Assembly: GCF_001437285.1 (NCBI RefSeq)
Contig: NZ_JQBF01000008.1
Coordinates: 1 to 59,089, forward strand
Direction of reading: 5' to 3'
Length of the DNA: 59,089 nucleotides
DNA from: Pediococcus pentosaceus
GTDB lineage: Bacteria; Bacillota; Bacilli; Lactobacillales; Lactobacillaceae
Each line of letters starts with the position of its first letter. The stretch's first letter is position 1. Below the pieces are notes generated by a model. The model was not told the origin of the DNA, searched no databases, and saw only the letters and a program-made list of their open reading frames with translations. A program made the translations under genes and the position numbers. Shown piece by piece: positions 24,187-33,126 of this stretch.

Positions 24187-25308
24187 ATGCAAGAATATCT
24201 AGTAGTAGGATCAGGACTTTTTGGTTCAGTATTTGCTCACGAAGCAGCAAAACGAGGACACAAGGTTAAAGTGATTGAAAAGCGCGACCACGTCGCAGGA
24301 AATATTTACACTAAAGAAGTTGAAGGTATTCAAGTCCATCAATATGGGGCACATATCTTCCATACCAGCATGAAAAATGTATGGGATTATGTGAATCAAT
24401 TTGCTGAATTTAATAACTACATTAATACTGTAGTCGCCAATTATAATGGTGAAATCTACAGTATGCCATTTAATATGTACACATTTAATAAACTTTGGGG
24501 TGTAATTACACCGGATGAAGCTAAGGCTAAAATTGAGGAACAAAAGAAGAGCGTTAAGCTTGATGGCAAACCAGCTAACTTAGAAGAACAAGCAATTTCT
24601 TTAGTTGGTCCCGATGTTTATCAAAAATTAGTTAAAGGTTATACAGAAAAACAATGGGGACAAGCTGCAACTGATTTACCTTCATTCATTATCCGTCGTT
24701 TACCAGTACGTTTTACATACGACAATAACTACTTCAACGACCCATACCAAGGCATTCCAGTAGGTGGATATACCCAAATCATTGAAAAGATGTTAGACCA
24801 CGAACTAATCGAAGTTGAGATTGGTGTTGATTTCTTTGATCATAAAGAAGAATATATTAATTCTGGAGCAAAGATTATTTTTACGGGTATGATTGATCAG
24901 TTCTTTGATTATGAATTAGGTGAACTTGAATATCGTAGTCTCCGCTTTGAAACTGAAGTAAAAGATGTTGATGATTATCAAGGAAATGCTGTAATTAACT
25001 ATACAGACGCTGACACACCATATACACGTGTTATTGAACATAAACATTTTGAATTTGGTAAAGGTAATAAGAATAAGACTGTAGTCACTCACGAATATCC
25101 AAAAACTTGGAAACGTGGAGATGAACCATACTATCCAATTAACAACAAGCGTAATAAAGAACTCTATACAAAGTATGTCAAATTAGCTCAAGCTAAAGCA
25201 CCAAGTGTATTATTCGGTGGTCGTTTAGGTCAATATCGTTACTACAACATGGATCAAACGATTATGGCAGCTTTACAAACCGTTGAACATGAATTTGAGG
25301 GAAAATAG
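24187..25308 (+). CDS. glf: UDP-galactopyranose mutase
   Basis: A 373-residue flavoprotein that interconverts UDP-Galp and UDP-Galf. It has the N-terminal FAD-binding segment VVGSGLFGSVFAHEAAKRG, then KRDHVAGN, the HQYGAHIFHT substrate-site block, and near the C-terminus GGRLGQYRYYNMDQ, which holds catalytic and FAD contacts. The start at 24187 follows GAAAGGA; an ATG at 24172 is less well placed. GC content and codon use return towards the core genome pattern. Its presence predicts galactofuranose in the polymer, matching the GlfT-like GT2 upstream. Confidence 0.96.
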   Translation: MQEYLVVGSGLFGSVFAHEAAKRGHKVKVIEKRDHVAGNIYTKEVEGIQVHQYGAHIFHTSMKNVWDYVNQFAEFNNYINTVVANYNGEIYSMPFNMYTFNKLWGVITPDEAKAKIEEQKKSVKLDGKPANLEEQAISLVGPDVYQKLVKGYTEKQWGQAATDLPSFIIRRLPVRFTYDNNYFNDPYQGIPVGGYTQIIEKMLDHELIEVEIGVDFFDHKEEYINSGAKIIFTGMIDQFFDYELGELEYRSLRFETEVKDVDDYQGNAVINYTDADTPYTRVIEHKHFEFGKGNKNKTVVTHEYPKTWKRGDEPYYPINNKRNKELYTKYVKLAQAKAPSVLFGGRLGQYRYYNMDQTIMAALQTVEHEFEGK

Positions 25309-25311
25309 ATT

Positions 25312-26730
25312 ATGCAAGTCGTTAAGAATTATCTTTATAATGCTTCCTATCAAGTATTTGTATTATTAATTCCGTTAATTACAACACCATATTTGGCTCG
25401 AGTATTGGGACCAACTGGAGTGGGAATTAATGCATATACAAATTCTATTATCCAATATTTTATTCTCTTTGGAAGTATTGGAGTAAATTTGTATGGAAAT
25501 CGGCAGATTGCATTTGTCAGAGATAATAAAGATAAGATGACGAAAACGTTCTACGAAATATTTTTGATGCGGATTATGACCATTGTATTGGCGTACGCCG
25601 CATTTTTAATATTTTTGATGACGACTGGTAGTTATCATGTTTATTATCTTGCACAATCTGTTTCAATTATTGCGGCAGCATTTGATATCTCATGGTTTTT
25701 TATGGGGGTTGAAAATTTTGGCGTAACTGTTTTACGGAACTTTGTAGTTAAAATTGTTACTTTGATTAGTATATTTACTTTTGTAAAATCCCTTGATGAT
25801 TTGAACATTTATATCATGATTTTGTCTCTGTCATTGCTAATTGGTAATATGACACTCTTTCCTAACTTAAAACGCTACATTGGTAAGGCTAAATTCAAAA
25901 ACTTAAGAATTTGGCAACACTTAAAGCCATCCATGGTTTTGTTTGTACCTCAAATTGCTACTCAAATTTACTTAGTAGTAAATAAAACAATGTTAGGATC
26001 AATGACGTCAGTTCAATCGGCAGGGTATTTTGATCAATCAGATAAGATGATTAAGATGATTTTGGCAGTTGTGACAGCAACAGGAACGGTAATGCTGCCA
26101 CATGTGGCTAATGCTTTTATGAAAGGCGAAGTCGAAAAAACTAAACAGTTTCTGTACAACAGTTTTTCCTTTGTTACGGCATTATCAGTACCAATGATGT
26201 TTGGGATTGCTGCGGTTGCAAGAAAATTTGTTCCATTATTCTTTACGGACAAATTTTTGGCCGTAACACCATTGATGATGATTGAATCAGTAGTTATATT
26301 ATTGATTGCTTGGAGTAATGCTTTAGGTACACAATATTTATTGCCAACTAATCAAAATGGAGCGTTTACGAGGTCAGTTGTCTTTGGCGCAGTTGTTAAC
26401 ATTATTGTTAATATTCCATTTATTATGTTTTGGGGAGTTTTAGGAGCAACGATGTCGACAGTACTTTCAGAACTAGCTGTTACGGGTTATCAACTTTATG
26501 TATTAAGACACCAAATTAGTTATCGTAGTTTATTTAAGGATACTGAGAAATATTTATTAGCAGGAATTATAATGTTTTTAGTAATTTTTGTTTTAGATGG
26601 TAAATTGGTTAATAATTGGACAACGTTAATTATCGAAGTATTCATTGGGATTGCAATTTATGCATTCTTATTGATAATAACGAAAGCTAAAATTATAGAA
26701 GATGCTAAATCAATATTGAAAAGTAAATAA
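25312..26730 (+). CDS. Repeat-unit flippase (Wzx type)
   Basis: A 472-residue polytopic protein (about 12-14 helices) of the polysaccharide transporter/MATE-like superfamily. The first segment (NASYQVFVLLIPLITTPYLA, then RVLGPTGVGINAYTNSI) is characteristic of Wzx flippases. It should carry undecaprenyl-linked repeat units across the membrane for Wzy. It starts four bases after glf and ends the operon at a strong terminator. Confidence 0.92.
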   Translation: MQVVKNYLYNASYQVFVLLIPLITTPYLARVLGPTGVGINAYTNSIIQYFILFGSIGVNLYGNRQIAFVRDNKDKMTKTFYEIFLMRIMTIVLAYAAFLIFLMTTGSYHVYYLAQSVSIIAAAFDISWFFMGVENFGVTVLRNFVVKIVTLISIFTFVKSLDDLNIYIMILSLSLLIGNMTLFPNLKRYIGKAKFKNLRIWQHLKPSMVLFVPQIATQIYLVVNKTMLGSMTSVQSAGYFDQSDKMIKMILAVVTATGTVMLPHVANAFMKGEVEKTKQFLYNSFSFVTALSVPMMFGIAAVARKFVPLFFTDKFLAVTPLMMIESVVILLIAWSNALGTQYLLPTNQNGAFTRSVVFGAVVNIIVNIPFIMFWGVLGATMSTVLSELAVTGYQLYVLRHQISYRSLFKDTEKYLLAGIIMFLVIFVLDGKLVNNWTTLIIEVFIGIAIYAFLLIITKAKIIEDAKSILKSK

Positions 26731-26775
26731 AAAACACTTAAATTTCCATTGCGGGAAATTAAGTGTTTTTTATTT
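26730..26775 (+). terminator. Terminator at the end of the EPS operon
   Basis: AAAACACTTAAATTTCC-attgc-GGGAAATTAAGTGTTTT, a 16-17 bp stem with a one-base bulge, then T-rich. It can act on both strands. Confidence 0.92.
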
Positions 26776-26802
26776 TAACTTGCTAGTTCCATTCAAATAG
26801 TT

Positions 26803-27044
26803 TTACTTAATATCATCTTGAACATTAAATTTAATAGAATTATCTCCAACTGACTGAGTTTCCATTTGAATCCTTGAGCTAAAAGATTGTTACCTTTAAA
26901 GATTGGAGTAACACGGTATCTTATATAGTGATTTTTATCTTGTTTCAGGTAATAAGCGATATCCCTTTCATGCGGGTAAGTATATTTTATCACCGTCTTA
27001 GCTTTGATCTTGACGGTTGGATTATTACAGAGGATTAGAATCAC
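26803..27044 (-). pseudogene. Remnant of a DNA/RNA non-specific endonuclease (DNA-entry nuclease type)
   Basis: Only the C-terminal part survives. One frame reads HERDIAYYLKQ, NHYIRYRVTPIFKGNNLLAQG, then after a one-base loss around 26868-26876 a second frame continues IQMETQSVGDNSIKFNV and stops at 26803-26805. RVTPxFKGxNLLAxGVQME is the typical C-terminal block of EndA-like nucleases. The catalytic DRGH-containing N-terminal domain is missing. Sitting directly behind the EPS operon, it looks like debris from a past rearrangement. Boundaries on the 5' side are approximate. Confidence 0.7.
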
Positions 27045-27054
27045 TTTTGTATAT

Positions 27055-27097
27055 AAAAAAACTAGTGAAAAGGAATTTTCCTCTCCACTAGTTTTTT
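27055..27097. terminator. Terminator of the vanZ-like gene
   Basis: AAAAAACTAGTG...CACTAGTTTTTT with inner GGAA/TTCC pairing; overlaps the last codon of the minus-strand gene. Confidence 0.85.
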
Positions 27098-27617
27098 AAT
27101 TTTTATCTTGCATTAATGGTTTAACAAACGCTGAAAAGAGAATGTAACCAGCAATGACTCCGCAAGCATTAGTGATGACATCAGTGATATCAACGGTTCT
27201 TTGAATGTTGATCAACACGTCGAGTACTAACTGCATCCCTTCATTGAACAAGCCGGTCATTCCAGCCGCTATCACTACGAGGAACCAATTCAGATGTTTA
27301 TGGAAAAGGATTCCTAGATAAACTCCTGCTGGAATCGTCATCACGATGTTCATGAATGAACCCATCGAACGTAAGGCTGACGGAATATAAATGATTTTAG
27401 CATGATGCCAATAGAAGTAGCGCACATCATAGTAGTAAGGGTCGATGAAATATTGTCCTGGTGTAAATAATAGCCATGCCACACATACTAGATAAATTGC
27501 TAGACTTCCATATACAATTGCTCTTTTAACACTTGGACGTCGCTCAAATGCCACTAAACAACCAATCACGATCAACAGGGAGAGACCGAGAAACGGTAGA
27601 TATTTAATTACGAACAT
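27096..27617 (-). CDS. VanZ-like family membrane protein
   Basis: A 173-residue protein with four to five membrane helices and the VanZ-like pattern: VCVAWLLFTPG after the second helix, then FMNIVMTIPAGVYLGILFHK, NEGMQLVL and the polar DITDVITNACGVIAGY. VanZ itself gives low-level teicoplanin resistance, but most members have no known role and a resistance call is not justified. It has its own terminator and GGAGGAGAC before its start, and lies downstream of the permease gene with 34 bases between them. Confidence 0.85.
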   Translation of the reverse strand: MFVIKYLPFLGLSLLIVIGCLVAFERRPSVKRAIVYGSLAIYLVCVAWLLFTPGQYFIDPYYYDVRYFYWHHAKIIYIPSALRSMGSFMNIVMTIPAGVYLGILFHKHLNWFLVVIAAGMTGLFNEGMQLVLDVLINIQRTVDITDVITNACGVIAGYILFSAFVKPLMQDKN

Positions 27618-27651
27618 AAGTAGTCTCCTCCTTAAAGATTTACCATCTATC

Positions 27652-28974
27652 TTATGATGATTTGCGCTTGGTTACAAGGTAAACTGGAATTCCTAATAAA
27701 GTTATAACTATTCCGGTCGTGGCCAGTATCGGTTGGTCGATAATCGTCGTGACTAAGACGAAAATTCCACCCAGAATGGCAACCACTGGTAAAAATGGAT
27801 AGAGGGGGACTTTATATGGTCGCACTAAATCTGGTTGCGTGCGACGTAGCTTAATGACCGCATAGAAAATCAAAACGTTAAAGATCCACATGACAAAGAT
27901 TAACATGTCGGTCAACAGGTCAAAGGAACCGACAATCATCATTAGTCCAGCGATTACTAATTGGACGATTCCAGCCACGTAAGGGACCGCTGTGCGTGAT
28001 AATTTACTTAGATGATTACTCATTGGCAGAGAATCTTCTTTAGCCATGGCGTAGGGGATGCGCATTCCGGTCATCGTATAACCATTCAAAGCTCCATAAA
28101 CGGAGATTAAGATTCCAATGGTCACTAGTTTTCCACCGACGTTACCAAAGAGCTGTCCAGCAGCGGTAGAAGCTGCATTTAGATTGCCCGCTAAATCGCT
28201 GATTGGGAGGGTCTTCAAAAAGACCAGGTTAATGCCAAGATAGACGACCATGATGCCAGTTAGTCCCAAACCAATCGCAAGGGGCAAGTCTCGTTTAGGA
28301 TTCTTCATTTCTCCAGCAATTGCGCCAATTCCTAACCAACCATCATAGGCAAAAAGGGTTGATAACAATCCGCCACTAAAACCGGTTAAAGTTTGAGAAG
28401 TCGTAAAATGTTCCGGAATCAAGCTAAGATGGACATTGCTTGGAGCAAAAAGTCCAAAGGCAATAATCACTACAATCGGAATTAACTTGGCAATCAAGGC
28501 CACCGATTGGAGACGTGCACCGTGCTTGGTACCTAGTAAATTAATTCCCGTAATTGAGGCGCCACAGATGACCGCAATTGGTAAGATTAGTCCAGCTTTC
28601 AAATGAAAGAGGTTCGTAAATTGCGTTCCAAAAATAATGGAAAGGGCAGCAATGTTAGCGGGGAAGTAAATTAAGGTCTGCGCCCAACCTAATAGAAAAC
28701 CAGTTAGTTTCCCATAAGTGACTTCAAGGTATTTAATGGCGCCCCCGGTAACCGGAATCGCCGAAGCTAATTCGGCACTGGTCAGTCCGGCACAAATCGT
28801 TAGTAGACCACCAGCTAGCCAAGCTAACAGGCTTAGTCCCGCGGATTGCGTGCTAGCCGTTACACTAGAAACCTTGAAAAAGACTCCCGCTCCAATCACC
28901 GTCCCCATCACGGTCGAAAAGGCTGCAAAGAGCCCGATGTTCTTTTGCAGGTGGGTATGTTCGTTTTTATTCAT
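27652..28974 (-). CDS. Amino acid permease (APC superfamily)
   Basis: A 440-residue transporter with 12 predicted helices. The first helix contains VMGTVIGAGVFFK, the unwound substrate-binding Gly motif of the APC superfamily, followed by AELASAIPVTGGAIKYLEV in helices 2-3. The sequence is closest in style to LAT/SteT-type serine/threonine exchangers (PNLVRPYKVPLYPFLP-like segment before helix 11), but specificity cannot be read. It is probably co-transcribed with the vanZ-like gene downstream. Confidence 0.9.
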   Translation of the reverse strand: MNKNEHTHLQKNIGLFAAFSTVMGTVIGAGVFFKVSSVTASTQSAGLSLLAWLAGGLLTICAGLTSAELASAIPVTGGAIKYLEVTYGKLTGFLLGWAQTLIYFPANIAALSIIFGTQFTNLFHLKAGLILPIAVICGASITGINLLGTKHGARLQSVALIAKLIPIVVIIAFGLFAPSNVHLSLIPEHFTTSQTLTGFSGGLLSTLFAYDGWLGIGAIAGEMKNPKRDLPLAIGLGLTGIMVVYLGINLVFLKTLPISDLAGNLNAASTAAGQLFGNVGGKLVTIGILISVYGALNGYTMTGMRIPYAMAKEDSLPMSNHLSKLSRTAVPYVAGIVQLVIAGLMMIVGSFDLLTDMLIFVMWIFNVLIFYAVIKLRRTQPDLVRPYKVPLYPFLPVVAILGGIFVLVTTIIDQPILATTGIVITLLGIPVYLVTKRKSS

Positions 28975-29056
28975 AAATTCTTTCCTCTATATGCTTTAAG
29001 ACTTATTTTACTATTATAAATAATTTTGCTCAGGAGTGGTAATTATCTAACAAATA

Positions 29057-29086
29057 AATCACCTTTCTAGCTGAAAGGTGGATTTA
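29057..29086 (-). terminator. Terminator of the WYL regulator gene
   Basis: AAATCCACCTTTC-AGCTA-GAAAGGTGATTT read on the minus strand, followed by ATTTG; it ends at the regulator's stop codon. The T tract is short. Confidence 0.65.
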
Positions 29087-29962
29087 ATATTTAGCTAACA
29101 TGGCTTGTAGTCGCTTTAAGTAGCTGGTCTTAAGCTGTTCGGGTGCTTCAATCGTCAGGTGTTTACCAAAGGAAACTAGGTAGTGGGTCATATAGTCCAA
29201 TTCAGCTCGATTGTAGCCACCTACGATGTAAGGCACATCGTCAATCATTTCTAAGTGCATGTTGGGGTAACTATGTTTTAAGAAAAGCTCTTTACCAAAG
29301 GGCGTTAACCGGCATTTGAATGGAATGTTATGGTAGGTGCTTTCATACTGGTCCTGTAAAGCTTTGAGTTCTGCCAGCGTTAAGGTAGGGGTCTTAGTCG
29401 GATTTATCTTTAAATCATGCATATAATCACACCGGTAAGTGCCCCAGCGCTGGGTGTCCGGATTATACGCACTCGTAAACCAAATTCCATTACGATAGAA
29501 GAGTTCGTAGATTTGGAGCTGAATGTGGACGTCTTCGTATTGGGTGTAGTGAATTTGGATAACCTGTTCTTCTAAGATGGCATTCAGAATGATTTCAAGG
29601 TTGGAAATATCCTGCTGATTTTCTGGAGACATTGTCGCAAATAGTTTTTGTTGAATCCGAGCATAAGATTCGTCAAAAGGAGTGACAGAAAGTACTCGCA
29701 AAGCCTTTAAGGCAAAGAAGATGGCTTGGACTTCCTTCTTATTAAAATAAATTGGGATGAGGTTGGATTGATTCAATAAGCGGTAACCTCCGTTGCGTCC
29801 CGGTTCGGTATAGTAGGCTAAGCCCATTGCTTCTAATTCTTGAATATCGCGTAAGGCCGTCCGTTTAGATATGTCAAACTCAGCGATAAGGTCCTTTAGT
29901 TGAAAGGAATACTTGTCTCTGAGAAAGATTAATTCTTGGTTTAAACGTTCTGATTTTTTCAA
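29084..29962 (-). CDS. HTH/WYL domain transcriptional regulator (YafY/DeoR-like)
   Basis: A 292-residue regulator: N-terminal HTH_11 winged helix (LKDLIAEFDISKRTALRDIQ, about residues 22-41), then a WYL-type ligand domain (about 125-205, with YELFYRNGIWFTSAYNP) and a C-terminal WCX-like region. WYL domains sense nucleotides or other small ligands, but here the signal is unknown. It is divergent from the azoreductase gene, whose start is 89 bases away, and probably controls it and itself. Length is normal. Confidence 0.9.
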   Translation of the reverse strand: MKKSERLNQELIFLRDKYSFQLKDLIAEFDISKRTALRDIQELEAMGLAYYTEPGRNGGYRLLNQSNLIPIYFNKKEVQAIFFALKALRVLSVTPFDESYARIQQKLFATMSPENQQDISNLEIILNAILEEQVIQIHYTQYEDVHIQLQIYELFYRNGIWFTSAYNPDTQRWGTYRCDYMHDLKINPTKTPTLTLAELKALQDQYESTYHNIPFKCRLTPFGKELFLKHSYPNMHLEMIDDVPYIVGGYNRAELDYMTHYLVSFGKHLTIEAPEQLKTSYLKRLQAMLAKY

Positions 29963-30050
29963 TTGCTAATCTCCTATTTAAAAGGTGCCATGTTTTGGCG
30001 CCTTTTTATTATATACTCGGTTTAACGAAGTGAAAAGGGAGATTTTAAAG

Positions 30051-30692
30051 ATGAAAACATTGATTATTAACACCCATCCAGATTTTACTAACGAGGAACA
30101 TTACTCCATTAAGCTCCAAAAGATATTTATGGAGAAATTTCAAGAACGTTTTCCCGCTGACCAACTAACACTTTTAAACCTTTATGATATCGAGGTCCCT
30201 CGCATTGAAAAAGGCCAACTTATGGATGTTTGGCAAAAACAAATCGCAGGAGAACCACTATCAGCTACTGAACAAGCAGTTGCCGATCAATCAGCGCACT
30301 TACTGGCTCAATTCAAGGAACATCACCGGATTGTGATTGTGGCACCGCTCCATAACTTTAACGTCACGTCCCGCATGAAAGACTACATGGATAATATTAT
30401 GATTGCCCGGGAAACCTTTAAATACACCGAAGACGGATCTGTGGGATTGATGACCGATGATTATCGGGTGCTCTTGCTTCAAGCTAGCGGCTCTATCTAT
30501 ACGAACCACGATCGCTATACACCTTTGGAATTTTCTCATTTCTATCTCCAAAAAATGTTTGAAGAAATTATGGGCTTTGATCAATTTTCAATTGTGCGGG
30601 CCCAAGGAACGTCCGTCATTACTCCTCAAGCCGTTTGGGCGAATGTCCCAGTTGATATGCAAAAAGCTTTTGATCAATTCTACGCTAACTAA
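30051..30692 (+). CDS. FMN-dependent NADH:quinone reductase / azoreductase
   Basis: A 213-residue flavodoxin-fold protein of the AzoR family: MKTLIINTHPDF, a central APLHNFNVTSRMKDYMDNIM block binding FMN, GLMTDDYRVLLLQASG, and the family-typical FEEIMGFDQF near the end. It reduces quinones and azo compounds with NADH and is a common electrophile-stress enzyme. The ATG at 30051 follows AAGGGAG. The divergent WYL regulator is the likely controller. Confidence 0.9.
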   Translation: MKTLIINTHPDFTNEEHYSIKLQKIFMEKFQERFPADQLTLLNLYDIEVPRIEKGQLMDVWQKQIAGEPLSATEQAVADQSAHLLAQFKEHHRIVIVAPLHNFNVTSRMKDYMDNIMIARETFKYTEDGSVGLMTDDYRVLLLQASGSIYTNHDRYTPLEFSHFYLQKMFEEIMGFDQFSIVRAQGTSVITPQAVWANVPVDMQKAFDQFYAN

Positions 30693-30701
30693 CTAGTAGT
30701 A

Positions 30702-30769
30702 GGCTACCGAGTTAAACCGATTCGAATATTGGATTAGATTAGAGTACAATATTCAAAAAGGAGGTAGCC
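30702..30769 (+). promoter_or_regulatory. Nested inverted repeats around the RBS of the GH25-like gene
   Basis: Outer arms GGCTACC (30702-30708) and GGTAGCC (30763-30769) and inner arms GAATATTG (30724-30731) and CAATATTC (30747-30754) are all perfect. The right outer arm includes the last two G of the GGAGG Shine-Dalgarno (30760-30764). If transcription starts upstream of 30702 the RNA could hide the RBS; a TACAAT -10-like box at 30745-30750 would instead exclude the left arms from the RNA. Confidence 0.4.
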
Positions 30770-30770
30770 C

Positions 30771-31544
30771 ATGGAGCGTAAAAGACATGCTAAGTATCGG
30801 CCTAAATTTAATATGCGATTTGTCCATCACCGTCGACGAATAATTTTAGGAGCTTTTCTGCTCGTGGTGCTACTAGCCACGGCTGGCGTCTGGGTAGTTA
30901 AAAACCAACAACGCGGGGCACGGTTGGCGCTAGCGCCGTATCCCGTTCATGGCTGTGTGATTGATCAGGAAAATGGCATTATCGATTTTAATTCCTTACA
31001 AAAGCAGCACATTTCATTTGTGTATCTCAATGCCACGACCGGGGCGACTTACTTTGATGATAGTTTCAATACAAATTATAGTCGGATTCAATCGACTGAT
31101 CTTAAGGTTGGTATTGTGCATAACTTTAGTTTCCAAAAGCGTCCCAAAGCCCAACTGCGTTTTATTAGTCAAAAGGTCAAGAGTAATACGGGACAGCTGC
31201 CCGTAGTGATTCGAGTGAGTTACTATGGGGATTATAATGCTAAGCGGGTTGATTGGAAAAAGGCGGGTCCCGATTTAGCTGACTTGGTTAAATTGCTAGC
31301 TAATTACTATGGACAGGCGGTTGTGATTAAGACGACGCCGGTCATCAAACGACAGCTAGATCCTACTTACATTAAACAAAGTAAGTTTTGGCTAGAAGAA
31401 CCCCAGATTAAAAAACACAATCGGCGGGTTCAATTTGTCGAATACGATGCGGAACAAAAATTTAAAAATGATCATAGTGATTTGGAACTTCCCGTCTCCT
31501 ATTTTAATGGTTCACAAAAGACTTGGAATGAACAGACTAACTAA
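30771..31544 (+). CDS. Membrane-anchored GH25 muramidase-like protein, predicted inactive
   Basis: A 257-residue protein: basic N-terminus, one membrane helix (about 24-43, RIILGAFLLVVLLATAGVWV), then an extracellular domain with the layout of GH25 lysozymes (G-x-I-D-F, ISFVYLNATTGATYFDDSF, KVGIVHNFSF). The expected catalytic positions differ. Where GH25 has GIDVSHHQG this has GCVIDQENG, and where it has the D-x-E of LPVVLDVE this has LPVVIRVS. It is therefore probably not an active lysozyme and may bind cell wall. AAGGAGG gives a strong RBS within an inverted repeat. Fold assignment is by motif spacing only. Confidence 0.65.
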   Translation: MERKRHAKYRPKFNMRFVHHRRRIILGAFLLVVLLATAGVWVVKNQQRGARLALAPYPVHGCVIDQENGIIDFNSLQKQHISFVYLNATTGATYFDDSFNTNYSRIQSTDLKVGIVHNFSFQKRPKAQLRFISQKVKSNTGQLPVVIRVSYYGDYNAKRVDWKKAGPDLADLVKLLANYYGQAVVIKTTPVIKRQLDPTYIKQSKFWLEEPQIKKHNRRVQFVEYDAEQKFKNDHSDLELPVSYFNGSQKTWNEQTN

Positions 31545-31590
31545 AAAGAGTTGTGGGTAACCGAACGGGGTTACTCACAACTCTTTATTT
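31545..31590. terminator. Bidirectional terminator
   Basis: AAAGAGTTGTGGGTAA...TTACTCACAACTCTTT, a 16-bp stem with one wobble and T-rich flank. It serves the GH25-like gene and overlaps the end of the converging DUF4828 gene. Confidence 0.9.
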
Positions 31591-31937
31591 TTTTTAGATT
31601 CAATAATGGCATAGGTTTCATTATTCGCTTCGTCATAAATGCTGATGGGACGATAATCATTCGCTTTAATTATTAAATGATAGCCAAAACGGTCGATAAA
31701 GGTAATTCCATAATCATCTAGAGCTTCCACGACGGTCTTGAGCAATTTGCCATCCAAATAGACATCATAGTTAGGACGGATGTCTAATTCATGCTCCCGA
31801 TTAGTAGTTTGATCGTGATACAACCATGTCCCAGCAAAAAAAAATGGACTCACACCTTTAGGATCCTTAGCCGGTTTTTTTGAATCAAGTCCAATGAATG
31901 AAAATAGTTCACCGAACGCATTTTTTTGCCAGTTCAT
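31575..31937 (-). CDS. DUF4828 domain protein
   Basis: A 120-residue soluble protein of unknown function matching the DUF4828 family of lactobacilli: central FFFAGTWLYHDQTTNREHELDI, then YDVYLDGKLL and ITFIDRFGYHLIIKAN. It looks all-beta. I chose the ATG at 31937, which has GAGGGAG upstream; a longer reading starting at 31979 has no such site. It is divergent from a Gfo/Idh oxidoreductase gene. Confidence 0.8.
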   Translation of the reverse strand: MNWQKNAFGELFSFIGLDSKKPAKDPKGVSPFFFAGTWLYHDQTTNREHELDIRPNYDVYLDGKLLKTVVEALDDYGITFIDRFGYHLIIKANDYRPISIYDEANNETYAIIESKKNKEL

Positions 31938-32112
31938 CGCTTCAACTCCCTCTCTCAATCTTCCGTTTAAATATACCATTAATTAAACCGGGGAAGTAGC
32001 GAAAAGACTCTGTTTTTAGGAGTTGTTAATAAAATGAATTAAAGTGAAATAATTCCGTAATACTGTAGTTTTAAGGTAAAATAGAAGTATGAAATTAAAA
32101 GGAGGAACTACC

Positions 32113-33120
32113 ATGATTAAATTTGGAATTATTGGTACTAATTGGATTACACAACAATACGTTGACGCTGCTCACGCTACCAACGAATGGAAGCTAGTTG
32201 GGGTATATTCACGGACCATTGAAAAAGCAAAATCATTTGGTGAAAAGAATGGTGCTACTAAGTTCTACGATCAGATTGAAGACTTAGCTAACGACCCCGA
32301 AATTGATGCCGTTTACATTGCTTCGCCAAACAGTTTGCATTTTCAACAAGCCCAACAAGTCTTGGCAGCGGACAAAGCTGCGGTAGTAGAAAAGCCAATC
32401 GTCGCTAATCCAACGGAATGGGAAGAACTCTATCAAACTCTAGAAGCCCATCCAAAAGCTCGTTTATTTGAAGCGGCTCGGCACTTACATGAACCTAATT
32501 TCCAAGCCATTCAAAAACAAGTCGGCGAGTTGGAATTAATCCAAGGGGCTACGTTAACCTATGCTAAATATTCCAGCCGTTATGATAGCTACCTCGCTGG
32601 CAACGAACCAAACATTTTCTCATTGAAATTTGCTGGTGGAGCTCTCCAAGACTTAGGTGTTTACCTTGCGTACGATGCAGTAGCTTGGTTTGGGATGCCG
32701 GAAGAAGTGGCTTACTTCGCCCAAAAGTTGCGGACAGGAGCTGATGGTAAGGGCGTTGCCATCCTACGCTATCCCGAATTTGATGTAACTTTAAATATTG
32801 GGAAGAACGTTAATTCAGAACTTGCGTCTGAAATTTATGGCGTTAAGGACAGTATCGTCATGGATAATGCGGCCGAGCTCAATCAAGTTGAATATATTGA
32901 CGCTCAAGGTCAACGAACGGTGATTAGTGAAACACCAGATGACAATCCAATGATTGCAGAAGCACGGGACTTTGCGCGCATTATTAATGATCGGGAAAAT
33001 GAAAAAAACGCCACCGATTATCAAAATTGGCTAGAAATAAGTCGAAATGTAAATAAACTACTATATAATCTCCGTCAAAATGGTAAGATATATTTTACCA
33101 ATGAAAAAGAAGAGGACTAA
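32113..33120 (+). CDS. Gfo/Idh/MocA family oxidoreductase
   Basis: A 335-residue NAD(P)-binding oxidoreductase: N-terminal Rossmann fold (FGIIGTNWITQQYVDAA), the family motif EKPIVANPTEW near residue 98, and the C-terminal sandwich domain with GGALQDLGVYLAYDAVAW. Members act on sugars or related alcohols; the substrate here is unknown. The ATG at 32113 follows AAAGGAGGAA. Seven bases separate it from the DEAD-box helicase gene, so the two are probably co-transcribed. Confidence 0.9.
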   Translation: MIKFGIIGTNWITQQYVDAAHATNEWKLVGVYSRTIEKAKSFGEKNGATKFYDQIEDLANDPEIDAVYIASPNSLHFQQAQQVLAADKAAVVEKPIVANPTEWEELYQTLEAHPKARLFEAARHLHEPNFQAIQKQVGELELIQGATLTYAKYSSRYDSYLAGNEPNIFSLKFAGGALQDLGVYLAYDAVAWFGMPEEVAYFAQKLRTGADGKGVAILRYPEFDVTLNIGKNVNSELASEIYGVKDSIVMDNAAELNQVEYIDAQGQRTVISETPDDNPMIAEARDFARIINDRENEKNATDYQNWLEISRNVNKLLYNLRQNGKIYFTNEKEED

Positions 33121-33126
33121 ACATTA

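Noticed and set aside
27096-27617. VanZ-like gene as a glycopeptide resistance gene
   Set aside because: Only the broad VanZ-like membrane family is supported; no van cluster is present and most members are unrelated to resistance.
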